Counted from the stretch's first letter, positions 1-9,665 are shown. The stretch is 29,492 bases of DNA from Bondarzewia mesenterica (GCA_004802705.1 SGPL01000415.1:1-29492), one strand, 5' to 3'. Translations and numbers: made by a program. Notes: generated from the letters alone by a model not told the origin.

Positions 1-717
1 GATTGGTTGTTTATAATAATATGGTAGGTCCTTTATAGGGTAAGCTGATCTCTGTGAATAATGCCTGTAGCTACACTAACTCCTTAGCAGTATGTGCATC
101 TGCAACATATTTGGCTTTGATGCTTGACAATGCTATTGAGCCCTATTTTTTTAAACTCCAACTGATTGCACTATCTGCAATCTTAAAAATGAACTTAGAG
201 ATTGATCTGCAGTTATTGACATTGTTAGCCTAGTCAGCATTAATAAAGCCAGTGAGTTCTTCTTTTTGGGTGCTCCAGTAAACTAACCTAGTATTTGACA
301 TCCTATGTAGATACTGAGCACATACATGAGTGCATGTAGGGCTTTCTCGGTAGGTGCTGAGAAGAATTGGCTGAGAGTTCTGATGGTGAACACAAGGTTT
401 GGACAGGTTCTCAGCATCACCCACATAATAGATCTGAGGATCTGCTGGTAGGTGCAGATATTGACCTCAGGCTTCTCAGTGTGAACTAGTTATTGATTTG
501 CTAGCATTGGTGTAACTATCAGATATGCATCCTACTTTGATAGGACTTCTTCAACATATCATTCTTGAGATAAAGAAATTGACTTCTTCATTTGATCTCT
601 CTTAACATGGATGCTGAGGATCCAGTTGATATCTCTCAGTTCAGTAATGTTGAAGGATTTCTTGAATAGGTTCTTCACCTCCTCTAGATCTGTGAGAGAT
701 GTTGAGGTGAGCACCAT

Positions 718-729
718 GTCATCCACATA
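718..729 (-). other. copia-1 RT catalytic YVDD motif
   Basis: Minus-strand codons TAT GTG GAT GAC encode the metal-binding Asp pair of the palm domain. The motif is intact although the surrounding frame is broken by stops. Confidence 0.85.
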
Positions 730-3130
730 GACTGCCATCAAAGTGAGTTTCTCACCTTCTTATCTGTAGAATAGGCAGAGATCTGATATATAAGCTATGA
801 ATCTGAGTGAGTTGATTTCTGCATGAATGTATTTGTATCAGATGTGTCTTGCCTACTTGAGGCCATAAAGCAATTTGTTTAGCCTCTAAATAGTGCCATT
901 TGTGGGCTTGAAACCTTTGGCAAGCTCCAGGTAGATCTTCTCATCAAGAACATCATTGAGATAAGCCATTTTGATATCAAGCTGATGGACTTTGAGGTCC
1001 ATCTCAGTGGCTAATGCCAGAATTGTTCACAAGGTCATTAACTTGACAACAGATATGAACATCTCATCATAATTGATACCTTTAACTTGTGTGAAGCTCT
1101 TGGCCACAAGCTAAGCCTTAAATTTCTTGATATCACTGTTTGGTCCCTATTTTACCCTGAACACCCATTTGCTCCCTATGACCTTGTGCCCATGCAGCCT
1201 ATCCACCACATTGAAAACCTCCATCTTCTCAAAGGAGGTCATCTCCTCTTGGCATGTAATAAGCCATTCAGCTACATTTCCACTAGCTATTGTGATAGCA
1301 AAAGTAGGTGGATTTTCATTCACTTTAGCTCATGCTTTGTTGACAATCTCAGACATGTCAACAAACATGTCATCTTCATCATCCAATTCCTCCTTAATTA
1401 GGTCCAATAGCTTTTCTTCAATAGATGCAACTAGTGCAGGCTAAGGAATTGGTGTGGTGGGTTTAGGCTTCTGGCTGTAAGAGGAGTGCTTGTAATGAGC
1501 ATCATTGTCTTGCATAGGTGTGTTGTGAATTTAGGATGAGTGGCATGATTCAGGAGCTAATTCAGAGGGCTATCTAGCTGTTCACTTAAGAATGGTCTTT
1601 GCATCCACTACATTTAGAGGTGGAGGAGCTGCGAAGGTTTTCAAAGCAGGATCTATTGATTGAATTTCTCCTTCTGTAGATTTCTCTGCTTCCTCCTCTT
1701 TGGAGTCCTCATCTATGGCATTGGGAGCAATTTTGACATGCTTGAACTGATCAGCACCTTTATTAAAAACCACATTGCGTGATTCAATTATGTGCCCACT
1801 AGGGTGATACATCAGGTGATAGGCCTTGCAATTTGAAAAGTAGCTAATTAGGGTGCACTCGAGTGACTTTGCATTAAGTTTATAATGTTGCACTTTCAGA
1901 ACTAAGATGTAGGACTTGCAGCTAAAAAATTGCAGGTGAGCAATGTTTAGTTTGTTCCTAGACCAGGCTTCCTCTGGTGTGATATCTCTTTTCAGAGATC
2001 ATGTGGAGCTGATGTTGTATAACAGGGCAGTGTACTCGATGGCATTAAACTAATACAATTTTGGGAGATCAGCATCAGTGAGCATGGCTCTTGCATTTTC
2101 GATAAAGGTCTAATTCATTCACTCAGATACCCCATCATGTTTAAGGGTTTCTGCTATAGGAACCTTGTGGATGATCCCTTTGTGCTTCAGGTAAGTCTCT
2201 AAAGCTTCTCTTAAGTATTCTCTGCCTGCATCTGACCTCAATGTCATTGATCGTTCTCTAGTTTCAACTTCTGCATGCATGATAAAATTGCAATAATGCG
2301 CATCGACTTCACTTTTATGCCTGAGTCCATTTACAATGACTCAGCACATCACATCATTAATTCAGGTGGTGAAATAGCTATACCCTTGATGTGAGATGGT
2401 TTGGAATGGCCTGCATACATCTGAGTGCACACGCTAGAGGTGTCGCATTGTGCAAACTTTTGCCTCCTTTGTGATAGGCTTATGAGTCTGCTTGCCCATA
2501 AGACAGGGCTTTCAGATGTCAATCTGGTGAGTCTTGCCCACTATTGACATCCCTCTAACTATTCTCTTTTTCATCATTCTGAGGATGGACTTAATGAAAA
2601 TGTGACTGAGCCAGTGATGCTAGGTCTGCATATTAGCCTTGAAGATTTTAGTGTAGGTAATCATGGCTGAGTTGATGGGCTCAAAATTATCATCTGATGA
2701 TGGATCATCTTACAGCACTATCATGTGAGTGATGTAGGTGGCTTCTGAGGTAACTGTCCTGCATTTGACGGTGTATAGATTGTCTTCTCAGTGCCCTTCA
2801 CAGGTGAGTACTCTATTTTGGTCAAAGATTTTACACTTATCATTAACAAATTGAATGCATGTGCATCGCTGTGTGAGTTAGGGAACTGATAGCAGTTTGT
2901 CATAAAGATCAGAGACATGCAGGATGTCCTAGAGCATGACATAGCTCTAGTAATCATTTGTGCACATTTTGGTGAGGATTTGCCTGATTCTTATTGCTAT
3001 AATGTAGAAATTATCACCTAGCCAAACTTTGCATGGCTTTTTGAGCTCCTGATATGTGTTGAACTAGTTCCATTTGAAATTCATCATTCAGGTTGCTCTA
3101 GAATCAACAACTCAGTAGTTCACTAAGTCA

Positions 3131-3134
3131 CCAT
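3131..3134. repeat. target-site duplication CCAT, left copy
   Basis: CCAT lies directly before the TGTCATG terminus of the 1.86-kb insert and recurs at 4996-4999 directly after TGTGACA. A 5-bp ACCAT duplication sharing one base with the terminus is equally possible. Removing the insert and one copy restores one continuous copia gag-protease frame. Confidence 0.75.
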
Positions 3135-3302
3135 TGTCATGCCCAAAAACAGTTTTGGACGAGAACATGGCAAAAAGAAGCACAAATGCCGTAACTCAGC
3201 TAAGTTGACAAGCACAACCAAGAAAATGAAGCTCAACCATTTTTCTCAAACACACTCCCATCATTCACACATACAATCCTTTAAACTTCTATTATTTTAA
3301 TT

Positions 3303-3704
3303 ATGCAGTCCTTCTCTACCATTCAAATCTTAGTCACATCCTCTACATCATCAATTTCTGAGCCCAGAACCTAAAATGATCTCATCACAACCACCTCCTC
3401 ATTTGTTTCCACACCTATTCTTATCCCACTGCCCTCTATTGCTGATGTCCCCAATCCTTTCATGACTATAAATGCAATTCCAGAAATGGAAGGTCATTGG
3501 CAACTCCTTGACGAACCTCGCCAACTAATCAAAGTCGGCATTCGAGTTAAAGCTTGGCCATTTGGCATGAATGCGGAAATCCAACTGCATGGAATGGTTT
3601 CACGAGTGATCAGATATCAGAGATCTTGGGTGGAGTTTGAGGTGATAAGTAGAGAAGAGAGGAGTCTGCTAATTGTACCCACTCATTGGATGATCATTTC
3701 ATGA
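3303..3704 (+). pseudogene. unrecognised ORF inside the solo-LTR-like insert
   Basis: From the ATG at 3303 one frame runs to the stop after 3704 (about 133 codons), with one internal TAA near 3375 that follows SEPRT and probably replaced a Gln codon. The N-terminal part is Ser/Thr/Pro-rich. From the internal ATG at 3462 an open 80-residue stretch begins MTINAIPEMEGHWQLLDEP and contains VKAWPFGMNAEIQLHG and an EVISREERSLL segment. I do not recognise it. Past the stop the same frame reads on to about 3900, including a hydrophobic IPIWIVIFTVFAVVFF stretch. It may be a gag-like remnant, a captured gene piece, or chance coding in a long U3; I have no basis to choose. Confidence 0.35.
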
Positions 3705-4187
3705 ATTCGACGATATTTGGCGATTATTGGGTTCACAGGATGTAATACCCACACGCGCATTATCATTTTGCTAGAGGATATTCTGAAGCAGGAAAGGGAT
3801 AAACAGCAGAGACAGAGGATATGAGAATGGGCTGGCCGGCTTCAGATTCCTATTTGGATTGTAATTTTCACTGTCTTTGCTGTTGTCTTTTTCAAATCTT
3901 GATGATGTTCTTTAACTTTTTCCACTCAATTTTTATTCCAAAAATTAAGAAGAGACTTACCATTTAGTTTGCACATTTTATTTGGATTTATTTAGATTTG
4001 AAACGGACTTTTATTTAGAAAACCAAATTTTGAAAATACATTTTCTCCCTCTCTTTTTATTCACAAACACAAATTTTAGCCTCAAAAACATCATCATTAT
4101 TATCCTTGAGCAAGAATCCAACATTCACTTATTATTTACAGACTTTACCTAAAAACAGAAATAACTGGAAAGCTGAAGAACATTGAA

Positions 4188-4200
4188 GAATGTTCTGGAA
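4188..4200. promoter_or_regulatory. heat-shock element 1
   Basis: GAATGTTCTGGAA fits GAAnnTTCnnGAA exactly, the three-unit site bound by trimeric heat-shock factor Hsf1. Two more units extend it upstream: GAA at 4178-4180 and a mutated TTG in place of TTC. Confidence 0.75.
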
Positions 4201-4245
4201 AAATGAGTAGGAAAAGATATACCTGGAAAGTTGAAGAAAGAAGTG

Positions 4246-4258
4246 GAATGTTCTAGAA
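4246..4258. promoter_or_regulatory. heat-shock element 2
   Basis: GAATGTTCTAGAA is an exact GAAnnTTCnnGAA site. Confidence 0.75.
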
Positions 4259-4302
4259 GAAATAATGGGCAATAATTATCAAGAATATACAAGAACAAGG
4301 AA

Positions 4303-4315
4303 GAACATTCTAGAA
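4303..4315. promoter_or_regulatory. heat-shock element 3
   Basis: GAACATTCTAGAA is an exact GAAnnTTCnnGAA site, followed by another GAA. Confidence 0.75.
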
Positions 4316-4361
4316 GAAATTGGAGGAATTTTAATAAGCAGGATCATTCAAGAAAGCAGAA

Positions 4362-4374
4362 GAACATTCCGGAA
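4362..4374. promoter_or_regulatory. heat-shock element 4
   Basis: GAACATTCCGGAA is an exact GAAnnTTCnnGAA site. It is the copy nearest the TATA box, about 130 bp upstream of it. Confidence 0.75.
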
Positions 4375-4505
4375 AAAGCAAGAATAGAAAAATGAAAGGA
4401 TAAAGAAGTTGGAAGAAAATGATGGCATAAGCTGGAAAATTCAGGATGATTAGCAATGATTTGAAAATCAGGGTGATCTGCTTACTAAGCAGGTAGAGAA
4501 AAAGG

Positions 4506-4513
4506 TATATAAG
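4506..4513 (+). promoter_or_regulatory. TATA box of the insert (TATATAAG)
   Basis: TATATAAGGAGGG is a strong TATA element on the plus strand, downstream of the heat-shock cluster and about 490 bp before the right terminus. This is where a core promoter would sit in an LTR; transcription would be expected to start near 4535-4545. Confidence 0.65.
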
Positions 4514-4995
4514 GAGGGCTTTTAGGAGAGCAGCCCCCAAAAGTTTTCAATTCAATCTGAGAATTCAAATTTTTTACTTAGATTTCTTTCTGGTGGAGAA
4601 ATTCAAAACATCTTAAGTAAAGTCAAAGTCTTTGTAGCAATCAGCTAGGTCATAAATCCTAGGGTTCCTACAATATCTCTGGAAGCTTTATACATATTCA
4701 GTCGTAGTGTTGTTCGTATTGCAACACCTGAATATAATGATTTTCTTGTGTCACTACTAGTCTGCTGCTCATCCTGAACTGTAAATTCAGTTCTGCTCAG
4801 ATTAACGTAGGAAAATTTTCTAAAATCACAGAAAAAATTTTCCACAACTCTTTGTTCATCCCTTACTAAGGAAGCACTGCAACCTTGCTTCATAAGTATC
4901 TACAGAATATCCCTCATATCGAATGATAGGTATATTCTGAGAAAGTAGGAAAATCTGATATATACCTAGGTTGAAAAACCTTTTTAACTGTGACA

Positions 4996-4999
4996 CCAT
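4996..4999. repeat. target-site duplication CCAT, right copy
   Basis: Pairs with 3131-3134 around the 1.86-kb insert. Confidence 0.75.
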
Positions 5000-5974
5000 G
5001 TTTCAACAACTCTTCTTAGGCCATAAATGTTTTGATAGGCTCATTGTCGCCATCTCGGGCTAACTTAGCCTATTTGTCACCTACTCTTGACTTCTCTCTT
5101 TATCTCTCAGTGACAAGCTGGCCACATATTTTTGACATTCCTCCCTCGTGCACCCAGTGAATTGGCAATGTTTATAGTAAGGTTTCAACTTCTTGTCTTT
5201 TGACTTGTTGGACTTATTGCCACTTGCAGGTGATACCGAGAACTTTGATCTGTTAGGTTTAGAGCTAAAAGTTTGAGCTGCGAACATAGAGGTCTGCATC
5301 AATTTATGATGACACTGCTCCTCTTAGAGCACTTGAGATATCACCATCTCGAGGCTGAGGGTTTCAGTTTGGGAGGTAAGAATTGTGCAGAGAGTATCAT
5401 AAGATGGGGAAAAGAACAAGATAATGGTGACAGCAATGAGCTTATCCTTGAGCTTATAGCTGAGAGAGTGGAGCATGTGAAAGACTCATCATATTGAGTT
5501 GATCTGTAGTTTGAAAGGTGAGTCATCTATCAATGTACTGCAGAACAGTTCACTGATCAAATATGCGACTTTTTGCTCCCTTTTGCCTTTATAATGGGTA
5601 TGCAGGAACTTCCAGACTTTATGCACTGTTATGGCATACATGACAGTGTTGAGTGGCTTATCCTTTAAGGTGAGCATTATTTGCACATTTGCTTCCCTGT
5701 CCTTTGCTTGCTACTCAGCATACTGACTTAACTTTTAGTCAAGCACTTTCATGTTCTTGTTCACCACACTCCAGAGCCCCTAGATTTTGAGTACCTTCTG
5801 GATATAAAACTTCTAGGATGGGAAGTTGCTTTCATCATTCTCAAGGGGCATTATATCATATAGGCAGTTTGACACCTTGATAAGCATTTAGAAGATAGTG
5901 GTAGTGGTGATAGCGCTAGGTGCTCGACTAGGGGGCAGCACTGTTGATGTTGCTGTTAGTGGTGATGTGGACAT
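4996..5974 (-). pseudogene. copia-1 gag, decayed
   Basis: Gag is the nucleocapsid protein that packages the element's RNA. The likely start is the ATG at 5974-5972, MSTSPLTATSTVLPPSRAPS, about 80 bp downstream of the 5' LTR on the minus strand. The frame continues with LENDESNFPS*KFYIQKVL, where the stop stands for the Trp usual in copia gag. Next come VMYAITVHKVWKFLHTHYKGK and a basic, Ser/Lys-rich stretch. A damaged zinc knuckle, YYKHCQFTGCTREEC (in 5081-5302), has its first Cys changed to Tyr. The end, TFMA*EELLKHG, joins the protease frame across the 3135-4995 insertion. There is at least one frameshift between the knuckle and this end. Confidence 0.85.
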
Positions 5975-6039
5975 ATTGTAGACATTGAGTGAGTTCTTCT
6001 ATTATAGTGAGTGTGTTGCTCTATTGATGCTTTACAAGA

Positions 6040-6056
6040 CACCAGGTCTCATAATC
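6040..6056 (-). other. copia-1 primer-binding site, half-tRNA type
   Basis: Directly inside the 5' LTR the minus strand reads GATTATGAGACC. Its TTATGAG core is complementary to the CTCATAA anticodon loop of initiator tRNA-Met rather than to a tRNA 3' end. Drosophila copia is known to prime from such an internal (cleaved) initiator tRNA-Met fragment, so this position and sequence fit a copia primer site with one or two decayed bases. Confidence 0.6.
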
Positions 6057-6545
6057 TGTCATCATGAGGCAATGAAAGCTTGTTCACTATAGAGTAAGAA
6101 ACAAAGAGAGTAATCTACAGGTAGTATTAGTGAATGAATAAATGAGTGAACAAGATGAGTAACTGACCTCAGTCTTATTCAAGAGGACTGAGGGAAAAGA
6201 AAGGGAAGAAAATGAGAAAATTTTATACCACTACTTGTCAGAGTATCTGCTCACACTCTGACTATTTAGTCATTCCCTATTTTTGCTTATTTACTCTGCT
6301 CAACACCTGATCATCCTGCCTGCAAGAAGTCATGATGTATATAGGGGATTTCCTCCAACATAGAGATTACAAGGCCAGCACAAATCAGAGAGTAATACAA
6401 GGAGCGAGGGAAAGTAGAGCAAGTAACTGAAGTCAAAACTGTTGAAGGTAGTTGAACTCAGCTGCTGTTTTACTTACTGGTAATTATGTATCTCAGTTGA
6501 CCAGTAAAGACTCACTACTTGGTAGGAGAGGGCCACTGTGTTGCA
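6057..6545 (-). repeat. copia-1 5' LTR
   Basis: On the plus strand it starts TGTCATCATG directly beside the primer-binding site. The far end is placed at ...GTGTTGCA (6545) because this is a CA end and base composition shifts sharply to AT-rich there. That gives about 489 bp; the end is uncertain because the partner LTR is outside the window. A minus-strand TATA box lies inside, about 200 bp from the LTR start. Confidence 0.6.
6338..6343 (-). promoter_or_regulatory. TATA box in copia-1 5' LTR
   Basis: The minus strand reads CCCCTATATACATC within the LTR, correctly oriented for transcription toward gag. Confidence 0.5.
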
Positions 6546-6604
6546 CGGCATGAACGATTTCTGCCTCTTTTCAACTTTATCTTAAAATTTTAAAATAAAC
6601 TTCA

Positions 6605-7224
6605 TCAAAGTCTTAAATAAATTAATATTGAAGCTGACCTTCTATTTAATAAGTGCAATTGAGTTTGTGTAATCTCTGAATATATATTTTCAAATATGCA
6701 TTCTCCATTTATAAATGCACCATTATATTTTCATACATTATAATCTTCAGAAATTATCCTTGCAGTAAAGTGATTAAATCCTTAATAAATAATGCCTCTT
6801 AATTAATATATAGTTGTATCAATCATTATATTGAGATCAAAGTCTCTAGCTATTTGATTAATTTTTAAATGAAAGATAATAAGTAGATGTTTGAGTATAG
6901 TTATTCTTTAAAAATTGTTAATACAAAATACACATGATCTTTCATCTCTGTGATTTAATAATAATTTTATAATAGCTGTAGTTGAAAAATCTTTATGACT
7001 CAAATCAGTATGCTATAAAGAACTTGTGATTAATGTTTTTTTAAATATTGTATTGCACTGTTGACACTATAACTGAATAGATCTATATAATGATCTAGGT
7101 TTACATTGAGACATTATTCTACATAATGCATAAATATCTGTGCCAATTATTCTAAACATAGGAAATGAATTTTTATCAGCTTTATTCAAATAAAAATGTA
7201 GTTTATCTCTTACATCATTGATAT
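6605..7224 (-). pseudogene. Helitron protein C-terminus: protease-like domain, second half
   Basis: This is the continuation of the Helitron frame after the gypsy insertion. It begins NDVRDKLHFYLNKADKNSF and goes on through a GTDIYALCRIM segment and a CQQC pair, probably a zinc ribbon inside the domain. It then reads LRGIIY*GFNHFTARII and ends at the TGA at 6607-6605 after SASILIYLRL. The NHFTAR segment (His codon 6770-6772) resembles the catalytic-His strand of the papain/Ulp1-like cysteine protease domains that I recall at the C-termini of fungal Helitron-associated proteins. Stops lie where Gln, Trp and Arg are expected. The frame match across the gypsy element is strong; the protease call is an inference. 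Confidence 0.7.
7220..7224. repeat. target-site duplication GATAT, left copy
   Basis: GATAT directly precedes the TGTCA terminus of the gypsy element and is repeated at 15054-15058. Confidence 0.92.
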
Positions 7225-7647
7225 TGTCAAGATGCTCTGAGTTCTATGACTTGACTTGATAGTCACATTGATTGTTACCTCTATATGGCTGAGATTCCAA
7301 TTTGAGAATGTAATCAGACATTTAGTCAAGGCTAAGTCGAGCTTATGAATGACATTAAAGGCAGGGGCTGGCACCCTATATCTTATTGTGTACAAGTCTA
7401 GGCTATTATAGAGCAAAGATGAAGTTATATCAAGCTAGAGAAAAGAGAAGCTACTGCAAAGATATAAATAGTGTGTACTGCGATGTATGGATCATGATAG
7501 TGTAATTGTACAAGGGTGCAAGTGTAAGGATAGATTGAGTATGTAAGGGATCACAGTTGATCAAGCTGCCTCATTAAAAGTAAAAGTGGAATGCATCTAA
7601 AGTTAATCAGAAAAGAAAATACAAGTGCTTAAATACTATTTATGACA
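7225..7647 (-). repeat. gypsy 3' LTR (left copy)
   Basis: 423 bp, TGTCAAGATG...TTATGACA. It aligns over its full length with 14634-15053, and most differences seen are transitions. A minus-strand TATTTATA lies near 7470, about 180 bp into the LTR, and could be its promoter. The neighbouring polypurine tract is weak (minus strand GATGGGGCAG beside 7648). Confidence 0.95.
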
Positions 7648-7688
7648 ACTGCCCCATCACTACACTCTTATTGCCCTCAACAAGGCTT

Positions 7689-9231
7689 TTAATCCATGGT
7701 ATAGCCATACAAGTCAGGGTTTACTGTATTGTCTCTGTCATAGTAGGGGCCATTTATCCTGGCCCTGTTATCATCATAGTCATTATTTCTGTAAAGGGAA
7801 GATGCGCGACCCTTGCTCTTGCCTAGGGCATGCTTGGGGCACGCTTTGATGAGGTATAAGGAAGAGTCACAGATATAGCACTTCTTACCCTTGCTAGGTC
7901 TACTGTGGGGTCTCCTTGCACCTCATTTGCTCATCTAGGGTGAATGATCTATAGGTATCTTCATTATCAGTGGCTTAAAATATCTTTTCCCTCCTCCACC
8001 TCTTAGCTACTGGGCAGCTAGTTTTTCATTTAAGCACTTTGCTTGATCTAGGATGCTAGGGAGGATCAGATGGGCTAAGGGCAAGTTCATGACTAGGGGT
8101 TTTAGCTTGTTGCTTGTATTCACTGCACGTAGCCATGCTGCAACTACCCACTTGTCTATGGTGAACTAAGTCTAACAGTATTCATGTTCAGAGATGCGAT
8201 GATGCTCCTCCTTGATATTGAGGATCAGCATATAGTAATGATGGATGTTAACCATTAGACCCAGGTCTCCTGTCTATATTAAGGCTTGTTTTATCCATTC
8301 ATATTTTTCTAGTGACATTATAGCAGTATGAAAGTCTGACTCGACTGCGAACATAGAGTCACTGAGAGGAGTAGGGGTATAAACTAGCAAGGCCATAGTG
8401 GAGTATCTATATTGGACAGTCTCATCCTATGTTATCTCTGTCTTAGTGATGACTATGGGTAGGTCTCATCTGTTAATGAGTGAAGGGATGCAGGGTGATT
8501 CAGGAGATAGTATTATAAGGCGAGATAGAGTTGTGTAAGTTGTAGTGGAGGTGGGGCTAGTTAGCATGGGGGAGGTGTCTTGTGGCATCCCTATGTAAGA
8601 TAAAGTATCAGTGAAGAAGGGGGCATTATTGTTGATGTGAAGAGAGAGGGTGGGGCATAGACAACCCTCTGATAAAGAGGTTGTTTTTGATCCAGTTGAT
8701 TGCTTCTTTCATGTCTATCTTTGACTTGGCCAGTTCCTCTTATAGGTTCAGTGTGCTTATCCTCACTCTATCTATGGCCATCATAGCCTCAAAAGCCCTT
8801 TTTGCCCTTTCCTGTTGGCCTTCTTCTTAAGTGGCTTCAGCTAACCCTTCCAAAATCTCCTGTCATCAGCTTTCACAGGCTTTCTTCATGCTGTCTTTCC
8901 TCCTCTGTGCTACTAGCCTTGCCTGCCTATAGCCTTCTTCCTCTAGTGCCTTAAAGATTTTGAGAGCCCTATCTGGTTCTTCTTGTAGGACTAGTTCTTG
9001 TTCTACTTATTAGTGCACCTCTTCTCTGCTATTGTTGCTATTGTGGAAGATGGAGGAAAGGGGTAGGACATACATTATAGTGCCCATTCTTATTACCTCC
9101 ATGGTTGCTTTATCGGGGTACTCTTATCCTTCTAGGGTGATGGATTATGTAGGTGATATTATTACTTGTAAGTTAGAGCTGGGGGTGAGAGAGGAAGAGG
9201 GAGAGGTCTGAGTGCCAATGGTGGACGACAT
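7689..9231 (-). pseudogene. extra gypsy ORF downstream of pol, zinc-knuckle protein
   Basis: Starts with the ATG at 9231-9229, MSSTIGTQTSPSSSLTPSS, and ends at the TAA at 7691-7689 after YGYTMD, about 510 codons counting several stops and at least one frameshift. The N-terminus is Ser/Thr/Pro-rich. A charged, probably coiled-coil region follows (EEPDRALKIFKALEEE, QQERAKRAFEAMMAIDRV), then a middle segment with MSLEKYEWIKQAL, then a basic tail. The tail has KKCYICDSSLYLIKACPKH near 7850-7890: a CX2CX4HX4C knuckle with its His read as Tyr, a C-to-T type change. This is gag-like architecture, but it lies after the chromodomain, where env or accessory ORFs sit. The function is unknown; RNA or DNA binding is the reasonable guess. 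Confidence 0.65.
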
Positions 9232-9479
9232 ATCAAAAAAGCTAGAGTTGATATGGTAAGTACTAGTTGAAAAATTGCTAAATGTAGTAGGAGAATGATC
9301 ATAGAACTATGGAGAACTGGGGAGAAAGAGAGAATTTGCCCCCCTCTTTATAATCTTTATCATCCTCAATGATTGATTGATAAGGATAGAGGTGATGTGA
9401 GGCTTATCGCCTGTAGGTGGCTTCTGTGGAAGTCTTTAAAGGTGGCATATATATCTGCCATGTCTTCTTCAAGATTTTT

Positions 9480-9665
9480 TCAGAATATCCATTTATCATC
9501 TATAAGCGAACAGCCCTTCCATCGAACTAGATGTTGAAGATTTCTACAGAACATGTGGGAGTCTAATAGTGATTTAACCTCATATACTTCCTCATTATCT
9601 ATGAGGTTAGGTGGGTCAGGTCTTTCAAAGTTTAGTTCATGTGCTCCTATCTCTATGTATAGCAT
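9480..9665 (-). other. chromodomain at the integrase C-terminus
   Basis: EVYEVKSLLDSHMFCRNLQHLVRWKG is a typical chromovirus chromodomain start, with the VRWKG strand followed by DDKW. The aromatic residue after WKG is read as Cys, a likely decay change. Confidence 0.85.

Larger units (their letters stand above)
1..3134 (-). pseudogene. copia-1 pol (protease-integrase-RT-RNase H), decayed and partial
   Basis: This is the copia polyprotein that cleaves, integrates and reverse transcribes the element. In minus-strand order: the protease segment near 3075-3134 reads VVDSRAT, where DSGA is expected (G to R). Integrase spans about 2650-1580, with WHHW, a KPC segment from the zinc-binding region, HSDV and SDAGREY for the two catalytic Asp, and GVSE for the Glu. 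RT spans about 1500-440, with an intact YVDD at 718-729 followed by an NITELRDINWILSI-like stretch. RNase H runs from about 430 to the window edge. Stops fall where Gln, Arg or Trp belong, for example Trp to TGA in VNY*VV beside the protease. Open pieces include 1582-1893 (integrase C-terminus) and 559-741 (RT palm). It is clearly inactive. Confidence 0.88.
4170..4380 (+). repeat. four degenerate ~58-bp tandem units, each with a heat-shock element
   Basis: Four purine-rich units follow one another with core starts at 4188, 4246, 4303 and 4362, spaced 58, 57 and 59 bp. Each has a GAAG-rich lead followed by GAATGTTC or GAACATTC and a trailing GAA. The sequence between the cores is diverged, while the 13-bp cores keep every consensus base. 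Confidence 0.75.
3135..4995 (+). mobile_element. 1.86-kb LTR-like insertion (probable solo LTR) in copia-1
   Basis: The segment starts TGTCATGCCC and ends ACTGTGACA, so it has TG...CA ends with a short inverted repeat TGTCA/TGACA, and CCAT flanks both sides. It contains a plus-strand ORF (3303-3704), an AT-rich stretch, four heat-shock elements, a TATA box at 4506-4513 and about 480 bp beyond it. That order (long U3, promoter, R-U5) fits a solo LTR read on the plus strand. I found no second internal copy of the terminus, which argues against a small two-LTR element. Deleting it joins the gag segment ending ..EELLKHG to DLVNY of the protease region in one frame, so the boundaries are well supported. 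The superfamily cannot be stated. Confidence 0.7.
1..6545 (-). mobile_element. Ty1/copia retrotransposon copia-1, 3' end outside window
   Basis: Reading the minus strand from 6545 to 1 gives 5' LTR, primer-binding site, gag, aspartic protease, integrase, reverse transcriptase and RNase H. Protease then integrase before RT is the copia order. The element is cut by the left window edge inside RNase H, so its 3' LTR and target duplication cannot be seen. It is interrupted at 3135-4995 by a later insertion and carries many stops and some frameshifts, so it is non-autonomous in its present form. The family call is firm from the domain order; the fungal (agaricomycete-like) affinity is from memory. 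Confidence 0.9.

Noticed and set aside
1087..1444. Two overlapping plus-strand frames of about 105 residues
   Set aside because: Antisense shadows of the copia-1 RT/integrase linker on the minus strand.
4331..4540. Hydrophobic 69-residue minus-strand frame resembling a membrane protein
   Set aside because: It is the complement of the purine-rich heat-shock repeat and TATA region; the hydrophobicity follows from pyrimidine-rich codons.
4645..4893. Open 82-residue minus-strand frame
   Set aside because: Lies in the presumed R-U5 part of the plus-strand insert, is not continuous with copia gag, and resembles nothing known.
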